DNA of 64,000 nucleotides from an uncultured Desulfobacter sp. (GCF_963664415.1 NZ_OY761440.1:1054001-1118000), one strand, 5' to 3'. Shown: positions 17,112 through 26,683, numbered from the stretch's first letter. Numbers and translations are program-made. Notes: generated by a model not told the origin, from the letters alone.

Positions 17112-18224
17112 TTAAAAAATCTCCCAACGCTTCAGCGTCATCGCCTTCATTACCCTGTGCTGGGCCAGATGCAGCGCAGCTTCCCTGGGAAGGATATTTT
17201 TTCGTTTGGCCTCCTCCAGCATTGTGCGGACATTGGCGCTGATTTTATCGCGAATCTCTTCCATGGCTGTTGCCTGGGAACCTCCGCGATATTCCACCGC
17301 AGCACAGATAACACCACCGGCATTAGCGACGAAATCGGGCAGGTTGAGCACCCCTTTGGCATGAAGATACTGCTCTGCTTGAGAGGTCAAGGGTATATTG
17401 GCGCCTTGTGCAACCAGCTTGGCCTTTAGGCGATGGATGTTGTCCTTATGCAGGATGTCGGGCCGGGCGGCAGGCACCCAGATGTCACAATCCAGGTCAA
17501 TTAACCGCTCGCTCTCGAGTTTTCCCCCCCGTGGATAGTCCGACACTGAGCCACCACCTGCCTTGATCCGAATCAGTTCCTCCACATCGATACCGTTCGG
17601 GTCATGGATGGTTGCCTTAGAGTCACCCACCCCCACCAAAATAACGCCCTTTTGTGAGAGAAAACGGGCAACATGGCTGCCCACCGCGCCAAAGCCCTGT
17701 ACCACAAGGCGCGCACCGGCAAGGTCAAAGTCACAGTATTCTATCGCGACTTTAATGGCATGGTAAAGACCGAACCCGGTAGCCCCGATCTTGTCTAGGG
17801 GAATACCGCCCAATTCAAGGGGTAACCCCAATGAACGGCCGATTTCATCCTTGATCCAAGCCATGCAGTCCTCATTGGTGCCCATGTCCGGACCAAAAGT
17901 ATAATCGGTCTCATTACGCAGCGCATGGGCAAAGGCACGAATCAACAATTCCTTTTTTTTCGGATCCATTTGTGGATCAGCGCAGAGTACTGACTTTCCC
18001 CCGCCATGGGGAAGCCCTGCCATCGCGTTCTTCAAAGTCATGGCCCTGGCCAGACGGAAACATTCAACCGCGCTTACATCCGTTGCCATGCGCAACCCGC
18101 CAATGGAGGGGCCGATGGCGACATTGTCTACCACCAGAACCCCTTTAAGGCCAAGGTGCGGCTGATAAACATGAATAACCTTGGCCGGCCCTAAACTGTC
18201 ACCCAATGCAAAGATATCGTTCAT
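17112..18224 (-). CDS. Glu/Leu/Phe/Val-type amino acid dehydrogenase
   Basis: NAD(P)-dependent oxidative deaminase, 370 residues, the size of leucine/valine dehydrogenases (glutamate enzymes are usually longer). The substrate-lysine region reads LKNAMAGLPHGGGKS, followed by GPDMGTNEDCM, and the Rossmann glycine motif GFGAVG lies at about 186-191. The late motif ANAGGVICAAVEY is also present. A GGAGG box precedes the ATG. Substrate cannot be fixed by eye. It stands alone, with the unrelated PilZ gene convergent 35 bases away. Confidence 0.9.
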   Translation of the reverse strand: MNDIFALGDSLGPAKVIHVYQPHLGLKGVLVVDNVAIGPSIGGLRMATDVSAVECFRLARAMTLKNAMAGLPHGGGKSVLCADPQMDPKKKELLIRAFAHALRNETDYTFGPDMGTNEDCMAWIKDEIGRSLGLPLELGGIPLDKIGATGFGLYHAIKVAIEYCDFDLAGARLVVQGFGAVGSHVARFLSQKGVILVGVGDSKATIHDPNGIDVEELIRIKAGGGSVSDYPRGGKLESERLIDLDCDIWVPAARPDILHKDNIHRLKAKLVAQGANIPLTSQAEQYLHAKGVLNLPDFVANAGGVICAAVEYRGGSQATAMEEIRDKISANVRTMLEEAKRKNILPREAALHLAQHRVMKAMTLKRWEIF

Positions 18225-18480
18225 GGAAGTTGCCTCCTTTATGATGGAGATAAAGATAAAAGGTCAGACAGTTTCTCTTCTATAAATCAAGGATACCAAA
18301 GGCCAAAAAGATTATCAAGAACCTGAAATAAAACGCTGGGTATCTACGGCTTGCCCGTAGAATGATTCTTTTTTGAATTAAGTAAGCTATCCCTGGATTC
18401 AAGCTTTGTCTTTTTTTACCGAAAAGATAACTATATATTGAGTATTCATTTTTGTTTCACATATGAACAGGAAGGTGATT

Positions 18481-18774
18481 ATGTCGATAACAGCGGCACT
18501 GCAAAGCGGTTTTGCATCATACAGTGCGGTTTCCAAGCACACCTTCTATGAGAAAGAATCTTCCTCGCAAAAAAAACATGGACTTACTGTTGATACAGTG
18601 TCGCTGTCTGCACAAGTAGTATCAACAGATATCACCAATGATTCCGACTCAACAACTGTAGAAGCTGTCGCAAAATCAGTCTCTGTGAAAAAAACAATTA
18701 TTTATTCTATAATTCTTTTTTATAAGAAAGTCTGTGTAAGCGATACAGATCTTTCAACTTTCGTTGTGGGCTGA
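18481..18774 (+). CDS. Small hypothetical protein ending inside a repeat
   Basis: 97 residues from the ATG at 18481, which has an AGGAAGG box; an earlier ATG at 18463 is possible. Residues 1-65 are polar and rich in Ser, Thr and Val. The last 20 residues or so are encoded by the antisense of repeat copy 2, so the C-terminus may be accidental and the gene truncated or extended by that element. No family recognised. Confidence 0.45.
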   Translation: MSITAALQSGFASYSAVSKHTFYEKESSSQKKHGLTVDTVSLSAQVVSTDITNDSDSTTVEAVAKSVSVKKTIIYSIILFYKKVCVSDTDLSTFVVG

Positions 18775-18813
18775 GCCTATCAGCTGATATGTCAGGTCGG
18801 CCCATGGCCGTTT
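18719..18813 (-). repeat. Structured repeat family, copy 2
   Basis: Reverse-strand copy of the 95-nt element. Read on the minus strand it begins ACGGCCATGGGCCGACC, pairs TGGGC/GCCCA, keeps CCCACAACGAAAG and forms hairpin 2 from GAAAG.TCTGT and ACAGA.TTTC around loop CGCTTA. It overlaps the end of the small ORF at 18481-18774. The next minus-strand gene, the dehydrogenase, starts 495 bases downstream. Confidence 0.8.
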
Positions 18814-18884
18814 ATTCTGATAAATTTTAGAGGGGGGCTCTAACATGGGATGTGTATTGGATTAAATTGATCCCTTTTAACAGG

Positions 18885-19511
18885 CTATAACTCTCTGTAT
18901 TTGTAAAGTAGTCCTATGACACCGCTAAATAAAAAAATGACAGATGATGGAATAGGTACTATTTCAATCTGAATAGAATCTATATAACCATAGAAGCGTT
19001 CCTGCAAAAACCCATCATTCAGCCCAACTTTTTGCAATGTATATCCAAAACCGGCATATTCTACGTCATCAAAATTAAGTGTTTCCGTGAGACTATAAGG
19101 AGTGCTGAATAGATCATCACCATTAAAGCGCATATATATGTCTTCACGTAGGCCGGTCGAGTCATCAAAGCCACTAACGGAAAATTCAATGGCTTCATTT
19201 GGGTTGCTGCCAATTGTTTGAGTTATACTATTAGAGGAGAATGTATCAACCTGTAATGCATTTAAAATAAAAGAGTCAATTGCACCATTAAAACCATTCG
19301 TATATGGTGGACTTCCAGGTGTAGAATAAGTTAGGTCTGTCTCCGAGTCATAGATAACAAAACCGGATATTGATTGCCCAATTTCATGATCCCCAGCTAC
19401 TACGTTATTTATTGTTCCTGCAAATGATAGCTTGATTATTGCGGAATGAGCAGTGCTTGTGATTCCTAAAATAAGCGACATAGCCAATAAGAAAAAGTTA
19501 ATTTTATACAT
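18885..19511 (-). CDS. Secreted protein with PEP-CTERM-like sorting signal
   Basis: 208 residues. A signal peptide (hydrophobic about 5-22, cleavage near AHSA) precedes a beta-rich domain. The C-terminus has VPIPSS, a hydrophobic segment (about 187-201) and the basic end YKYREL, the layout of PEP-CTERM/exosortase anchors with PSS in place of PEP. Such proteins are processed and released or fixed at the cell surface. No exosortase is in the window. A run of 12 G (minus strand) lies about 37 bases upstream of the ATG and could make expression phase-variable. Confidence 0.8.
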   Translation of the reverse strand: MYKINFFLLAMSLILGITSTAHSAIIKLSFAGTINNVVAGDHEIGQSISGFVIYDSETDLTYSTPGSPPYTNGFNGAIDSFILNALQVDTFSSNSITQTIGSNPNEAIEFSVSGFDDSTGLREDIYMRFNGDDLFSTPYSLTETLNFDDVEYAGFGYTLQKVGLNDGFLQERFYGYIDSIQIEIVPIPSSVIFLFSGVIGLLYKYREL

Positions 19512-19547
19512 TTTTTTTCCTTTTTTTAATTTTTAAACTATTTGAAT

Positions 19548-19559
19548 CCCCCCCCCCCC
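19548..19559. promoter_or_regulatory. C12/G12 homopolymer upstream of the PEP-CTERM-like gene
   Basis: Twelve consecutive C on the plus strand, or G12 on the strand of the downstream gene. It lies between about 37 and 48 bases before the start codon, within the promoter region. Tracts of this length slip during replication and are a known cause of on/off expression of surface proteins. No other G/C run approaches it here. A read-length error is possible. Confidence 0.6.
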
Positions 19560-19688
19560 ACTAATTCACACACAAAAAACTATATTTATGCAGTTCAAAA
19601 AATTCTTTCCCGTCCTGTATTTCACAAAATCTTTTAAGTCAAAGCTAAACTTAAATTTTTGTTCCGTATCATGACTCTTTTAATGTAA

Positions 19689-19785
19689 TAACGGCCATGG
19701 GCCGACTTGGTCTATCAGCGCCCAAGCCCGGCCCACAACAAAAGATAAAAGTAACTCAACAACTTGTTGGTACTTTCATATAAAA
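19689..19785 (+). repeat. Structured repeat family, copy 3
   Basis: Hairpin 1 here is TGGGCC/GGCCCA with inner CTTGG/CCAAG, a compensatory change from CCTG/CAGG in copy 1. CCCACAACAAAAG is kept. Hairpin 2 is AAAGTA/TACTTT around loop CAACTTG. It lies between the 3' end of the minus-strand TPR gene and the promoter side of the PEP-CTERM-like gene, with no plus-strand gene downstream. Confidence 0.8.
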
Positions 19786-19860
19786 TTAATTCTCGTTTTT
19801 CCCCGGATGTTGCCCCAAAAAGCGTCTTCTTCTATCCACCAGTTTTTAGATAGGGAAAAA

Positions 19861-21057
19861 TCAAATATTTTCCTCCTCCATTTCGTGAATAAGCCCCAGG
19901 GCTCGTGCCTTATATCTATCATAGCCGGCCACTTTTTCCAGGGCTTTTTTAGCTGAATTCCTGTCCCCGGCCCGGCAGGCGCAAAGGCCGTGTAAAAACA
20001 GGGAATTTATATCCTTGTGATCCAGGCCGCTTGCTTTACCAAAAGCATTGGAAGCCAGGCTGTAGTCTTTGTTTTCATAATGCACCCAGCCTTTAATCCG
20101 CCAAAGGCGAGGGGATTTTGGATAGGCGGCCAGACCTTTTTGCGCGGCCTCAAGTGCGTGGTCATAATCACAGGCTTCAAACCAGCAGGCCGCAGTCCGT
20201 TCCCAGAGCCTGGCACAGGGATTGGCAGCCACAAGTGCTGCATAATTTGGGGCGGCCCGGGACGGAATGCCCAAATTGACATAGAGGTCTGCCAGCAATT
20301 TCCGTTCTTGCCGGGACAGCGTTGTAACAAGACCGTAAGCCTCCAGATTCTGGGCCGCTTTCCGGTAATTGGCCGCCTCCAGATATAAAACCGAGGCCAG
20401 TCGAAACAGGTAGGCTTCAGGGTTAGATCTTGCCAGAAGACGCTCCACTGTTCTCAAAGCCGTTTTAGGTTGCTTGGCTTCCACGGCGGTCTGAACCAGA
20501 AGCTTCACCCATTTCTCGTCAGGAGGGCCAACTTTTCCCGAACAGAGATCTTTAAGTATAGGCAGCGCTTTTCGTTGTTTTTTGGCGGATATAAAAGCCA
20601 CAGCGGCATGGAACCGCAACATATGTTTTGTACGGCCGGTCAACTCCCAGGCCTTTTCCAGGGCCGTACCCGCCCTGGTGTATTTCTTTAAATCAAAACA
20701 GATCTTGCCCAGATTCTGCCAGGCCGGTGCATAGGCCGGACAGAAATCAATTGTTTTTTCATACTGTGCCAGGGCGGCCTTAAATTTATTTAAATCCAGG
20801 TAACAAGCCGCCAGAGTATATGCGACAAAGGCATGATTTTCGTCCGGATACTTTTGGAGGAATCCGGTTAAAACCTTTTCAGCCTGGGCCGGCTTTTTTT
20901 CCGTCATAAGTTTCTGGGCTTCCACCAGGGCCGTTCTGGCGTTTTGGGTCAAAGTCTTTTCATCCGGACATGCTCCTTTAGCAGCTGTCTGGGCCCAGGC
21001 CAGGGAAACGGATGTAAGCACAATCATCAGACACGTTAAAAAAAAATATCGTCTCAT
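19861..21057 (-). CDS. Periplasmic tetratricopeptide-repeat protein of the TonB cluster
   Basis: 398 residues with a signal peptide (cleavage near AWA-QT, about residue 22). The rest is a superhelix of about ten TPR-type helix pairs (for instance YPDENHAFVAYTLAACYLDL and PRLWRIKGWVHYENKDYSLA). It is the last gene of a six-gene minus-strand operon, 2 bases after tonB. TPR proteins in this position occur with TonB2-type energisers and probably help couple TonB to its receptor or to peptidoglycan. Confidence 0.85.
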   Translation of the reverse strand: MRRYFFLTCLMIVLTSVSLAWAQTAAKGACPDEKTLTQNARTALVEAQKLMTEKKPAQAEKVLTGFLQKYPDENHAFVAYTLAACYLDLNKFKAALAQYEKTIDFCPAYAPAWQNLGKICFDLKKYTRAGTALEKAWELTGRTKHMLRFHAAVAFISAKKQRKALPILKDLCSGKVGPPDEKWVKLLVQTAVEAKQPKTALRTVERLLARSNPEAYLFRLASVLYLEAANYRKAAQNLEAYGLVTTLSRQERKLLADLYVNLGIPSRAAPNYAALVAANPCARLWERTAACWFEACDYDHALEAAQKGLAAYPKSPRLWRIKGWVHYENKDYSLASNAFGKASGLDHKDINSLFLHGLCACRAGDRNSAKKALEKVAGYDRYKARALGLIHEMEEENI

Positions 21058-21059
21058 TG

Positions 21060-21749
21060 TTAGTTCTCCAGTTTAAATACCACCGAGGTGGTGACCAAAG
21101 TTTTCACCTTTCTGCCCATAAGCTCACCAGGTGCATACTTCCATGTAGATACGGCATCCAGGACCGCCTCCTCAAAAAATCCCGGGGGTTTTGCATCCAG
21201 AATTCTGATGTCCGACACATACCCCTCTTTATCTACCAGAAAACGAATTTTAACGGTTCCCTCCCGGCCCATGCGCTTGGCCCGGTACGGATACCGGGGA
21301 GCTGCTTTAAACCGGGGCACAGGGATGGTATCCACGGCATCCATATCCATGATCGAACTGAAATCAGGTCCGGCACCCGTTCCTACAGGCCCCGACTTTC
21401 CCGACGAAACCATATGAATATCACTGGAAAGCCTTGGATCAATATTCAGATCAAGGCGGGGCATTTCCATTTTCAATTGTTGTTTGGGTACGTTTAAATG
21501 CTCGTGATGAACAATTTTATGAATCTCTTCCGGGGGCTCTTCCTCTTTCATTTCCTCTTTTTTCTCAGGTTCCGGCTCTATCGGCTGGGGTTTGAACCGT
21601 GTAAAGGTCACTACATTCAGGCTTTCCAGGTCCCCGGGACGGGTTTCCATATGAATCAGCCCGGGCAACAGCCCGAACAAGGCCAGGTTGATGATCATCG
21701 CCCCTAAAACCCCCTGAACCAGATACGATTGCTGATATGACAGTTTCAT
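21060..21749 (-). CDS. tonB: Energy transducer TonB
   Basis: 229 residues from the ATG at 21749, which overlaps the exbD stop by one base; an upstream start at 21812 is rejected. One N-terminal membrane helix (about 10-30) is followed by a charged, Pro/Glu/Lys-rich spacer (EPEPEKKEEMKEEEPPEE) that spans the periplasm. A C-terminal TonB domain follows (PRYPYRAKRMGREGTVKIRF, then WKYAPGELMGRKV). It transfers the ExbB/ExbD proton-motive energy to outer-membrane receptors such as the one at 30072-31988. Confidence 0.95.
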   Translation of the reverse strand: MKLSYQQSYLVQGVLGAMIINLALFGLLPGLIHMETRPGDLESLNVVTFTRFKPQPIEPEPEKKEEMKEEEPPEEIHKIVHHEHLNVPKQQLKMEMPRLDLNIDPRLSSDIHMVSSGKSGPVGTGAGPDFSSIMDMDAVDTIPVPRFKAAPRYPYRAKRMGREGTVKIRFLVDKEGYVSDIRILDAKPPGFFEEAVLDAVSTWKYAPGELMGRKVKTLVTTSVVFKLEN

Positions 21750-22171
21750 TAACCTGACTCTCCCGACCTGGTGGCGGCAATGCTCACCCGTTTGGCTCCG
21801 GCCAGCCGACACTGATCCATCACCTGGATCACCTTTCCGGTATAACTGACCTTGTCCGCCACAATCACCACAGCCCCTTCGGGATTCTGGGCCAATGCCC
21901 GGGTAATATGGGCCCTGACGCTTCGGACATCAATCTTTTGCCCGTCAAAATGAATGGTACCCTCCCGGGATACGGCCACAAGGATATTGCCGTTTTTTGT
22001 CAATGTGGCGGATGAGGCCGAAGGCCGTTGTACATCAATACCTGTTTCCCGGACAAAGCTTGTGGTCACCATAAAAAAAATCAGCAGCAAAAACACAAGA
22101 TCAATGAGCGGACTCATGTTGATATCCATCTCATTGCTTTTCATGCGCAAAGAATTTCTGACATTGATCAT
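21749..22171 (-). CDS. exbD: Biopolymer transport protein ExbD
   Basis: 140 residues with one membrane helix near the N-terminus. The motif NMSPLIDLVFLLLIFFMV includes the proton-carrying aspartate in PLID. A periplasmic ExbD/TolR domain follows. It works with the ExbB-type channel proteins encoded just upstream. The gene starts 15 bases after exbB and overlaps tonB by one base. Confidence 0.96.
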   Translation of the reverse strand: MINVRNSLRMKSNEMDINMSPLIDLVFLLLIFFMVTTSFVRETGIDVQRPSASSATLTKNGNILVAVSREGTIHFDGQKIDVRSVRAHITRALAQNPEGAVVIVADKVSYTGKVIQVMDQCRLAGAKRVSIAATRSGESG

Positions 22172-22186
22172 TTCCTGTCTCCTTTT

Positions 22187-22798
22187 TCAGAGCCTGCGTT
22201 TTAGAATAATGGCCGCTTCTTCCAGACGATTTTTGGCGGCATGGGAACGCCTGAACAACAGCGCACTCATGAAAAATCCGGGGATGGCAACCACAAGACC
22301 GCTCTGAGTGGTCACAAGTGCCTCGGAAATGCCGCCGGCCATGGCCTTGGCATTGCCTGTGCCAAACAGGGTGATCACATCAAAGGTGGTAATCATGCCG
22401 GTAACGGTGCCTAAAAGACCAAAAAGCGGTGCCACGGCCGCAAACACGGCAATGGCGGCAAGATACCGCTCCAACCCATGCACCATGGACATGCAGCACT
22501 CATCCACAATACGTTTGTTCACCTGATAATCATTGGTGCGGAGGGCCAGCACATGACGAGCCAGATGGGCCCGGGGACCTTCGGCGCCTGCCGGTACAAG
22601 ACACTTGGAAGCCGGATCCCGGTCCAGAATCCTGACCAATGCGTGAAGGGCGATATCTTTTCGTTCCAGACGGGAAAAGAAAAACATCCGATCCAGAATC
22701 AGGGCCCACATGGCAAAGGAACAGACAATCAATGGAATCATGACAATGCCGCCCTGGCCCAGGTAAGCCAGAATATTTCCAACGACATCGGAATTCAT
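22187..22798 (-). CDS. exbB: ExbB/TolQ-type proton channel subunit
   Basis: 203 residues, three membrane helices, with the MotA/TolQ/ExbB core (LERYLAAIAVFAAVAPLFGL, then GTVTGMITTFDVIT). It forms the inner-membrane channel with ExbD. Its ATG overlaps the stop of the long ExbB gene by 4 bases. Two ExbB-like proteins in one operon is the TonB2/TtpC arrangement known from Vibrio. Confidence 0.94.
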   Translation of the reverse strand: MNSDVVGNILAYLGQGGIVMIPLIVCSFAMWALILDRMFFFSRLERKDIALHALVRILDRDPASKCLVPAGAEGPRAHLARHVLALRTNDYQVNKRIVDECCMSMVHGLERYLAAIAVFAAVAPLFGLLGTVTGMITTFDVITLFGTGNAKAMAGGISEALVTTQSGLVVAIPGFFMSALLFRRSHAAKNRLEEAAIILKRRL

Positions 22799-24204
22799 GC
22801 CGGCCTTCCTCCCCGGAACACGATATTGGTCAAGGCCACCGCTTTTTCTTCCATATCACCGATCACGTGTGCCACCCGACGGCATAAAAAGGTATACAAA
22901 AGCATAATGGGTATCGCTACAGCCAGACCCAGCATGGTCGTCACCAGGGCGGTGGAAATGCCCCCGGACATCATCCTCGGATCACCCGTTCCGTAAAGGG
23001 TAATGACATGAAAGGTTGAGATCATGCCCGTCACCGTGCCTAAAAGGCCCAGAAGCGGAGAAATGGCACCCATGATATTAAGCATGGGCAAAAACCGCTC
23101 AAGCCTGGGCAGTTCTTTCAAGATAGATTCCTGAAGCACGCTTTCCAGGGTTTCCCGATTCTCCTTTCTGGCGTTAAGGCCTGCGCGAAGCACATTGTAC
23201 ACAGGCACCTTTTTCTTGCCCACAATCTGCTGGCAGTCATCCCAGGCACCCTTGGCCGCCAGATCATTGACCCGGCCCATGACCTTGTCTGTATTGGCGT
23301 GAACCCGTCCTAAAAACACGGTACGTTCAATGCCGATGACAATGGCGAATATACCAAGGGCCAGAATGGGCCAGACCAAAACACCGCCCTTTTCAATCTG
23401 GTCTTTCAGGGTTTGCTGATGGGTGATCTGTTTCAGCGCCCCGCCCCGGGAGATATCAATGAACACATCGTCTGTTTTACCGGCCATATAACCGGACAGA
23501 TTTTTCTGAATTCCCCTGGCAGGCAGCGCAGACAGGGCATAAAGCTTTTTGGTATCCTGGGAGTATTCAAGGAAACCGGCCTCTCCATCCTTCTCATAGG
23601 CCCAGGTAAATCCGCCCAGACTCAACACCTTGCCTTCAACCGTTTCCCCGGCATCTGAAATAAAGGGCATGGTCCTGATATCAATCCCGCCGGTCAGACG
23701 CATCTCCTCTAAAAACAGATCTGCCAAAGCAGCCATGTCATCAAGCCCGGGAAACCTGCTGGAGTCCAGAACAGGAGACAGCCGGGTCAAGCGGCCAGGT
23801 TTCCGGGCCGTATAGGCGGATTCCGACAATAGGGAATTCAAATTGCCTGCGGCCACCCTGACGGCACCGGAAAGCTCATTAAGCCGGGTCTGGCGCACTG
23901 CAGTCTTTTCATCCAGTTCGGCATTTTCCTTTGCCAGCGCCTCCACTTGCTGGATTTTCCCATTCACCTCAGCTTCAAGAGCAATAACCTTGGATTTTAA
24001 CCGGCTAAGTTCCTTCGACATCCGGCTTTTATCAGCTTGAATTTGGGATCGCACCATGCGGTCTTTTTCCTGGGACGCTTCCAGTTGTTTCCTGGCTTCA
24101 ACAGCAGCCTGGCGCAGATCCCGGGCCTGGGCAAACCCGGAAAATACAGCCGGTACCATGATGAGAACAATCAATTTTGATATCAAATGCGAAAAAAATT
24201 TCAT
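22795..24204 (-). CDS. Long ExbB-family protein with periplasmic coiled coil (TtpC-like)
   Basis: 469 residues: a signal peptide (1-27), a long coiled-coil stretch (about 28-130, rich in Glu, Lys and Ala heptads), a periplasmic domain (about 140-260), then a C-terminal MotA/TolQ/ExbB domain (LLGLLGTVTGMISTFHVITL at about 380-400). This matches TtpC, the extra component of Vibrio TonB2 systems needed for siderophore and heme uptake. It overlaps its neighbours on both sides by 4 bases, so translation is probably coupled. Confidence 0.9.
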   Translation of the reverse strand: MKFFSHLISKLIVLIMVPAVFSGFAQARDLRQAAVEARKQLEASQEKDRMVRSQIQADKSRMSKELSRLKSKVIALEAEVNGKIQQVEALAKENAELDEKTAVRQTRLNELSGAVRVAAGNLNSLLSESAYTARKPGRLTRLSPVLDSSRFPGLDDMAALADLFLEEMRLTGGIDIRTMPFISDAGETVEGKVLSLGGFTWAYEKDGEAGFLEYSQDTKKLYALSALPARGIQKNLSGYMAGKTDDVFIDISRGGALKQITHQQTLKDQIEKGGVLVWPILALGIFAIVIGIERTVFLGRVHANTDKVMGRVNDLAAKGAWDDCQQIVGKKKVPVYNVLRAGLNARKENRETLESVLQESILKELPRLERFLPMLNIMGAISPLLGLLGTVTGMISTFHVITLYGTGDPRMMSGGISTALVTTMLGLAVAIPIMLLYTFLCRRVAHVIGDMEEKAVALTNIVFRGGRPA

Positions 24205-24983
24205 TGTGAAGCAATCCTTCCCAACGGGAGTTTGACAAGTTCAATACTTCTTTCCAGACGGGCCATGGCAACGGCCTTGGAAATGTCACGGTTGACAGTT
24301 TCGTGCAGGGTTTGCCAGGTCTTTTTACCCGGGTCAAACACCGCACTTTTTTTCCGGTCAATGGTCTGGCACAACAGGCTGACCCGGCCCACCCGAAGTA
24401 CGTCCACAAGCACCGGAACCTGATCCAGTTCCACAGTGGACTGGGTCACTTCAACGGTGGTGCCGTAGTCCGCCTCTATCTGGAGGGCCTCAAATATACG
24501 CCTGAACTTTTCGGCAGAAGAGGTTTGGGGGTCCACCATCATCGTTTTCAAGTCTGCCAGACGGCCCTGGCGCTCATCTTCCAGAAAAGGGAGGTCTTCA
24601 GCGATGGCCGATTCCAATCGCAGAAGCACTGAATCCAGAAAAGCCTCCAGCTCAGCTTCCACACGGTCGGTTTCCTTTTCCCGCCGAACATTTTCATCCA
24701 GCCGGGCCTGCTCCAGCTTCAAGCGCAAATTCATTTTCTCCAGGCGCTTTTCCAGCGCAGATGCCCGACTCTCCAGGGTCTGCAGCTGGTCACCCATACT
24801 TTTTGACTTCTCAGACCAATCCTTCCTGACATCCTGAACATCTTTTTCCACCTTGATGACCTGCCCCAGATCGTCCCGAATCGTTTTACTGAGTACTTTT
24901 TCACCGGCATAAACGCCATTTACTGAAAAAAAAGAGAGGCTGATCAGCACGAGCAAAAAAACAATCCAATTGAAGCAATACAA
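24201..24983 (-). CDS. DUF3450 family periplasmic coiled-coil protein
   Basis: 260 residues: a signal peptide (hydrophobic 5-22, cleavage near VYA-GE), a coiled coil over about 30-125, then a conserved C-terminal region containing AEKFRRIFEALQIEADYG. DUF3450 proteins regularly head operons with TtpC, ExbB, ExbD and TonB, as here, and are assumed to be part of the energiser. First gene of the minus-strand operon. Its promoter lies in the 300-base gap shared with the divergent HutW operon. Confidence 0.88.
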   Translation of the reverse strand: MYCFNWIVFLLVLISLSFFSVNGVYAGEKVLSKTIRDDLGQVIKVEKDVQDVRKDWSEKSKSMGDQLQTLESRASALEKRLEKMNLRLKLEQARLDENVRREKETDRVEAELEAFLDSVLLRLESAIAEDLPFLEDERQGRLADLKTMMVDPQTSSAEKFRRIFEALQIEADYGTTVEVTQSTVELDQVPVLVDVLRVGRVSLLCQTIDRKKSAVFDPGKKTWQTLHETVNRDISKAVAMARLERSIELVKLPLGRIASQ

Positions 24984-25180
24984 TCTTAGAATCTCCTTTG
25001 CAGTCCTTCGTTGACATATTAACTCATTGATTTTAAAAGGCTACTTTTCACCAAACGGTGTCACCTGCCCTTTTGAGAAAACCTATATATATCAAAATAT
25101 ATTAAGTCGCAACTAAAAAATTAATTAACAACACTTGAATTTAATATTTCATTACTTATAAACCAAACAATAAAACGAAC

Positions 25181-25207
25181 TTGACACAACAAATAGTTTG
25201 CTATACA
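25181..25207 (+). promoter_or_regulatory. Possible promoter of the HutW-ECF operon
   Basis: TTGACA followed after 15 bases by TATACA, about 80 bases before the ATG at 25284. The spacer is short. The 24984-25283 gap is very AT-rich (AATATATTTTGATATATAT on the opposite strand) and must hold two divergent promoters. I could not recognise a convincing Fur box. Confidence 0.35.
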
Positions 25208-25283
25208 TGACTTTTCAACATATATACAATAATCAAAATAGATTCCTTTAAACGACATCGGACAAGGAGTTTTGATTCTAATC

Positions 25284-26683
25284 ATGACACAAAAAATCAG
25301 CACCCGCCGACAAAATGCCAACGCCAAACTTAATCTACTGGAAACCTTTGGTGGCACTTCTTTTGACCGCCGATATTTTGCCGAAATCTGCGACAAACCG
25401 CTCACTGGTGCATTTAAGAAAAAAACTGTGGTGCATGCAGGCCTTGGGGGTACGCCCGTGCCCGGGAAAAAACAGCCGCCGTATGGCACACCCTGTCAAA
25501 GACACAGCGCCGGGACAAAACAAGCGCATATATCCACATTCCCTTTTGCAGCACCCACTGCATTTATTGCGGTTTTTTTGCCAACCCGGCCCAGAAAGAC
25601 AAGATGCACGCTTATGCCAAAGCCCTGATCCGGGAACTTGAGACCGACCGGGATCTGGACCTGGTGCAAAGTCACCCGGTCAATGCCGTTTATCTGGGCG
25701 GCGGCACCCCAACAGCCCTTGAATGTGATGATCTAAGACAGGTACTTGATACCGTTCGCCATTGCCTGCCCCTGGCCAATGACTGTGAAATCACCGTAGA
25801 GGGCAGAATCTGCGACCTTACGGAAGAAAAAATCAACGCCTGCGTCCAAGGCGGTGCAAACCGATTCTCCATCGGGGTACAGACTTTTGATACTGGTATC
25901 CGTACAAGCCTGGGCCGTCTGTCAGACAGGCAAACCGTTATAGATCGTCTTTTACGACTCAAACAGACCAACCATGCCGCCATCATCATTGATCTGATTT
26001 TCGGCCTGCCCGATCAAACCATGGCGCTTTGGGAAAACGACATCCACACGTTCCTGGAGCTGGAACTGGATGGTGTGGACCTGTATCAACTGATCCGCTT
26101 TCCCGGCGGAATTCTTGACAAGGCCGCCAGGGCAGGCCGTTTCAAAACACTGGCAGACCTGACCCAGCGGGCGTTGATGTTTGAAGCGGGCGTGAACCTT
26201 ATGACCCGGGCCAGATACCAGCGGCTGTCCATCAGCCACTGGGGTCGAAAATTTCGGGAACGTAACCGCTACAACCTGGCGATGAAGGAGAAGGCAGACT
26301 GCCTGGCCTATGGTTCCGGGGCAGGCGGCAGCGTGAACGGACACATGATTTTCCTGGACGGAAATCTTGACACTTACCTTGAAACAGCAGGAAAGACCAA
26401 GCCCGTGACACGTATCATGGCCCCGGATGCCCATGACGGTCTCTCACGACTGATTTCAGGCAGCCTGGAATTGGGGTATATGGATCTGCGGGGAACCGGT
26501 AAAATGCTGGCCATGGACCTTGAAACCATTTTTGCCCCCCTGACAGAGCAGTGGGAAAACGCAGGGCTCATCACACGGGACCAAGGCTGGATCACCCTGA
26601 CCATAGCCGGACAGTTCTGGCAGACCAACCTGGCCCAGGGCATGATCGACTATTACAAACAAATAAGCACGGCTTTGCCATGA
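25284..26683 (+). pseudogene. hutW: HutW-like radical SAM heme-utilisation enzyme, frameshifted
   Basis: The reading frame opens at ATG 25284 and gives TGAFKKKTVVHAGLGGTPVP, the HutW N-terminal block. It then has to move by one base near the GGGAAAAAAC run (25464-25473) to continue as AYIHIPFCSTHCIYCGFF with the radical SAM CxxxCxxC cysteines. The second frame runs to 26683 and contains GVQTFDTGIRTSLGRLSDR and IIDLIFGLPDQT. Joined, the protein is about 466 residues, the family length. HutW/ChuW enzymes open the heme ring anaerobically. One base is missing or extra: inactivation, a sequencing error or, less likely, recoding. Neighbours are an ECF transporter, a flavodoxin and TonB genes. Confidence 0.85.

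Noticed and set aside
25461..25480. Programmed -1 frameshifting in the HutW-like gene
   Set aside because: The codons in the original frame are GGG AAA AAA CAG. Slipping back one base would mispair the first tRNA, and no downstream stem is evident. A plain indel or read error is simpler.
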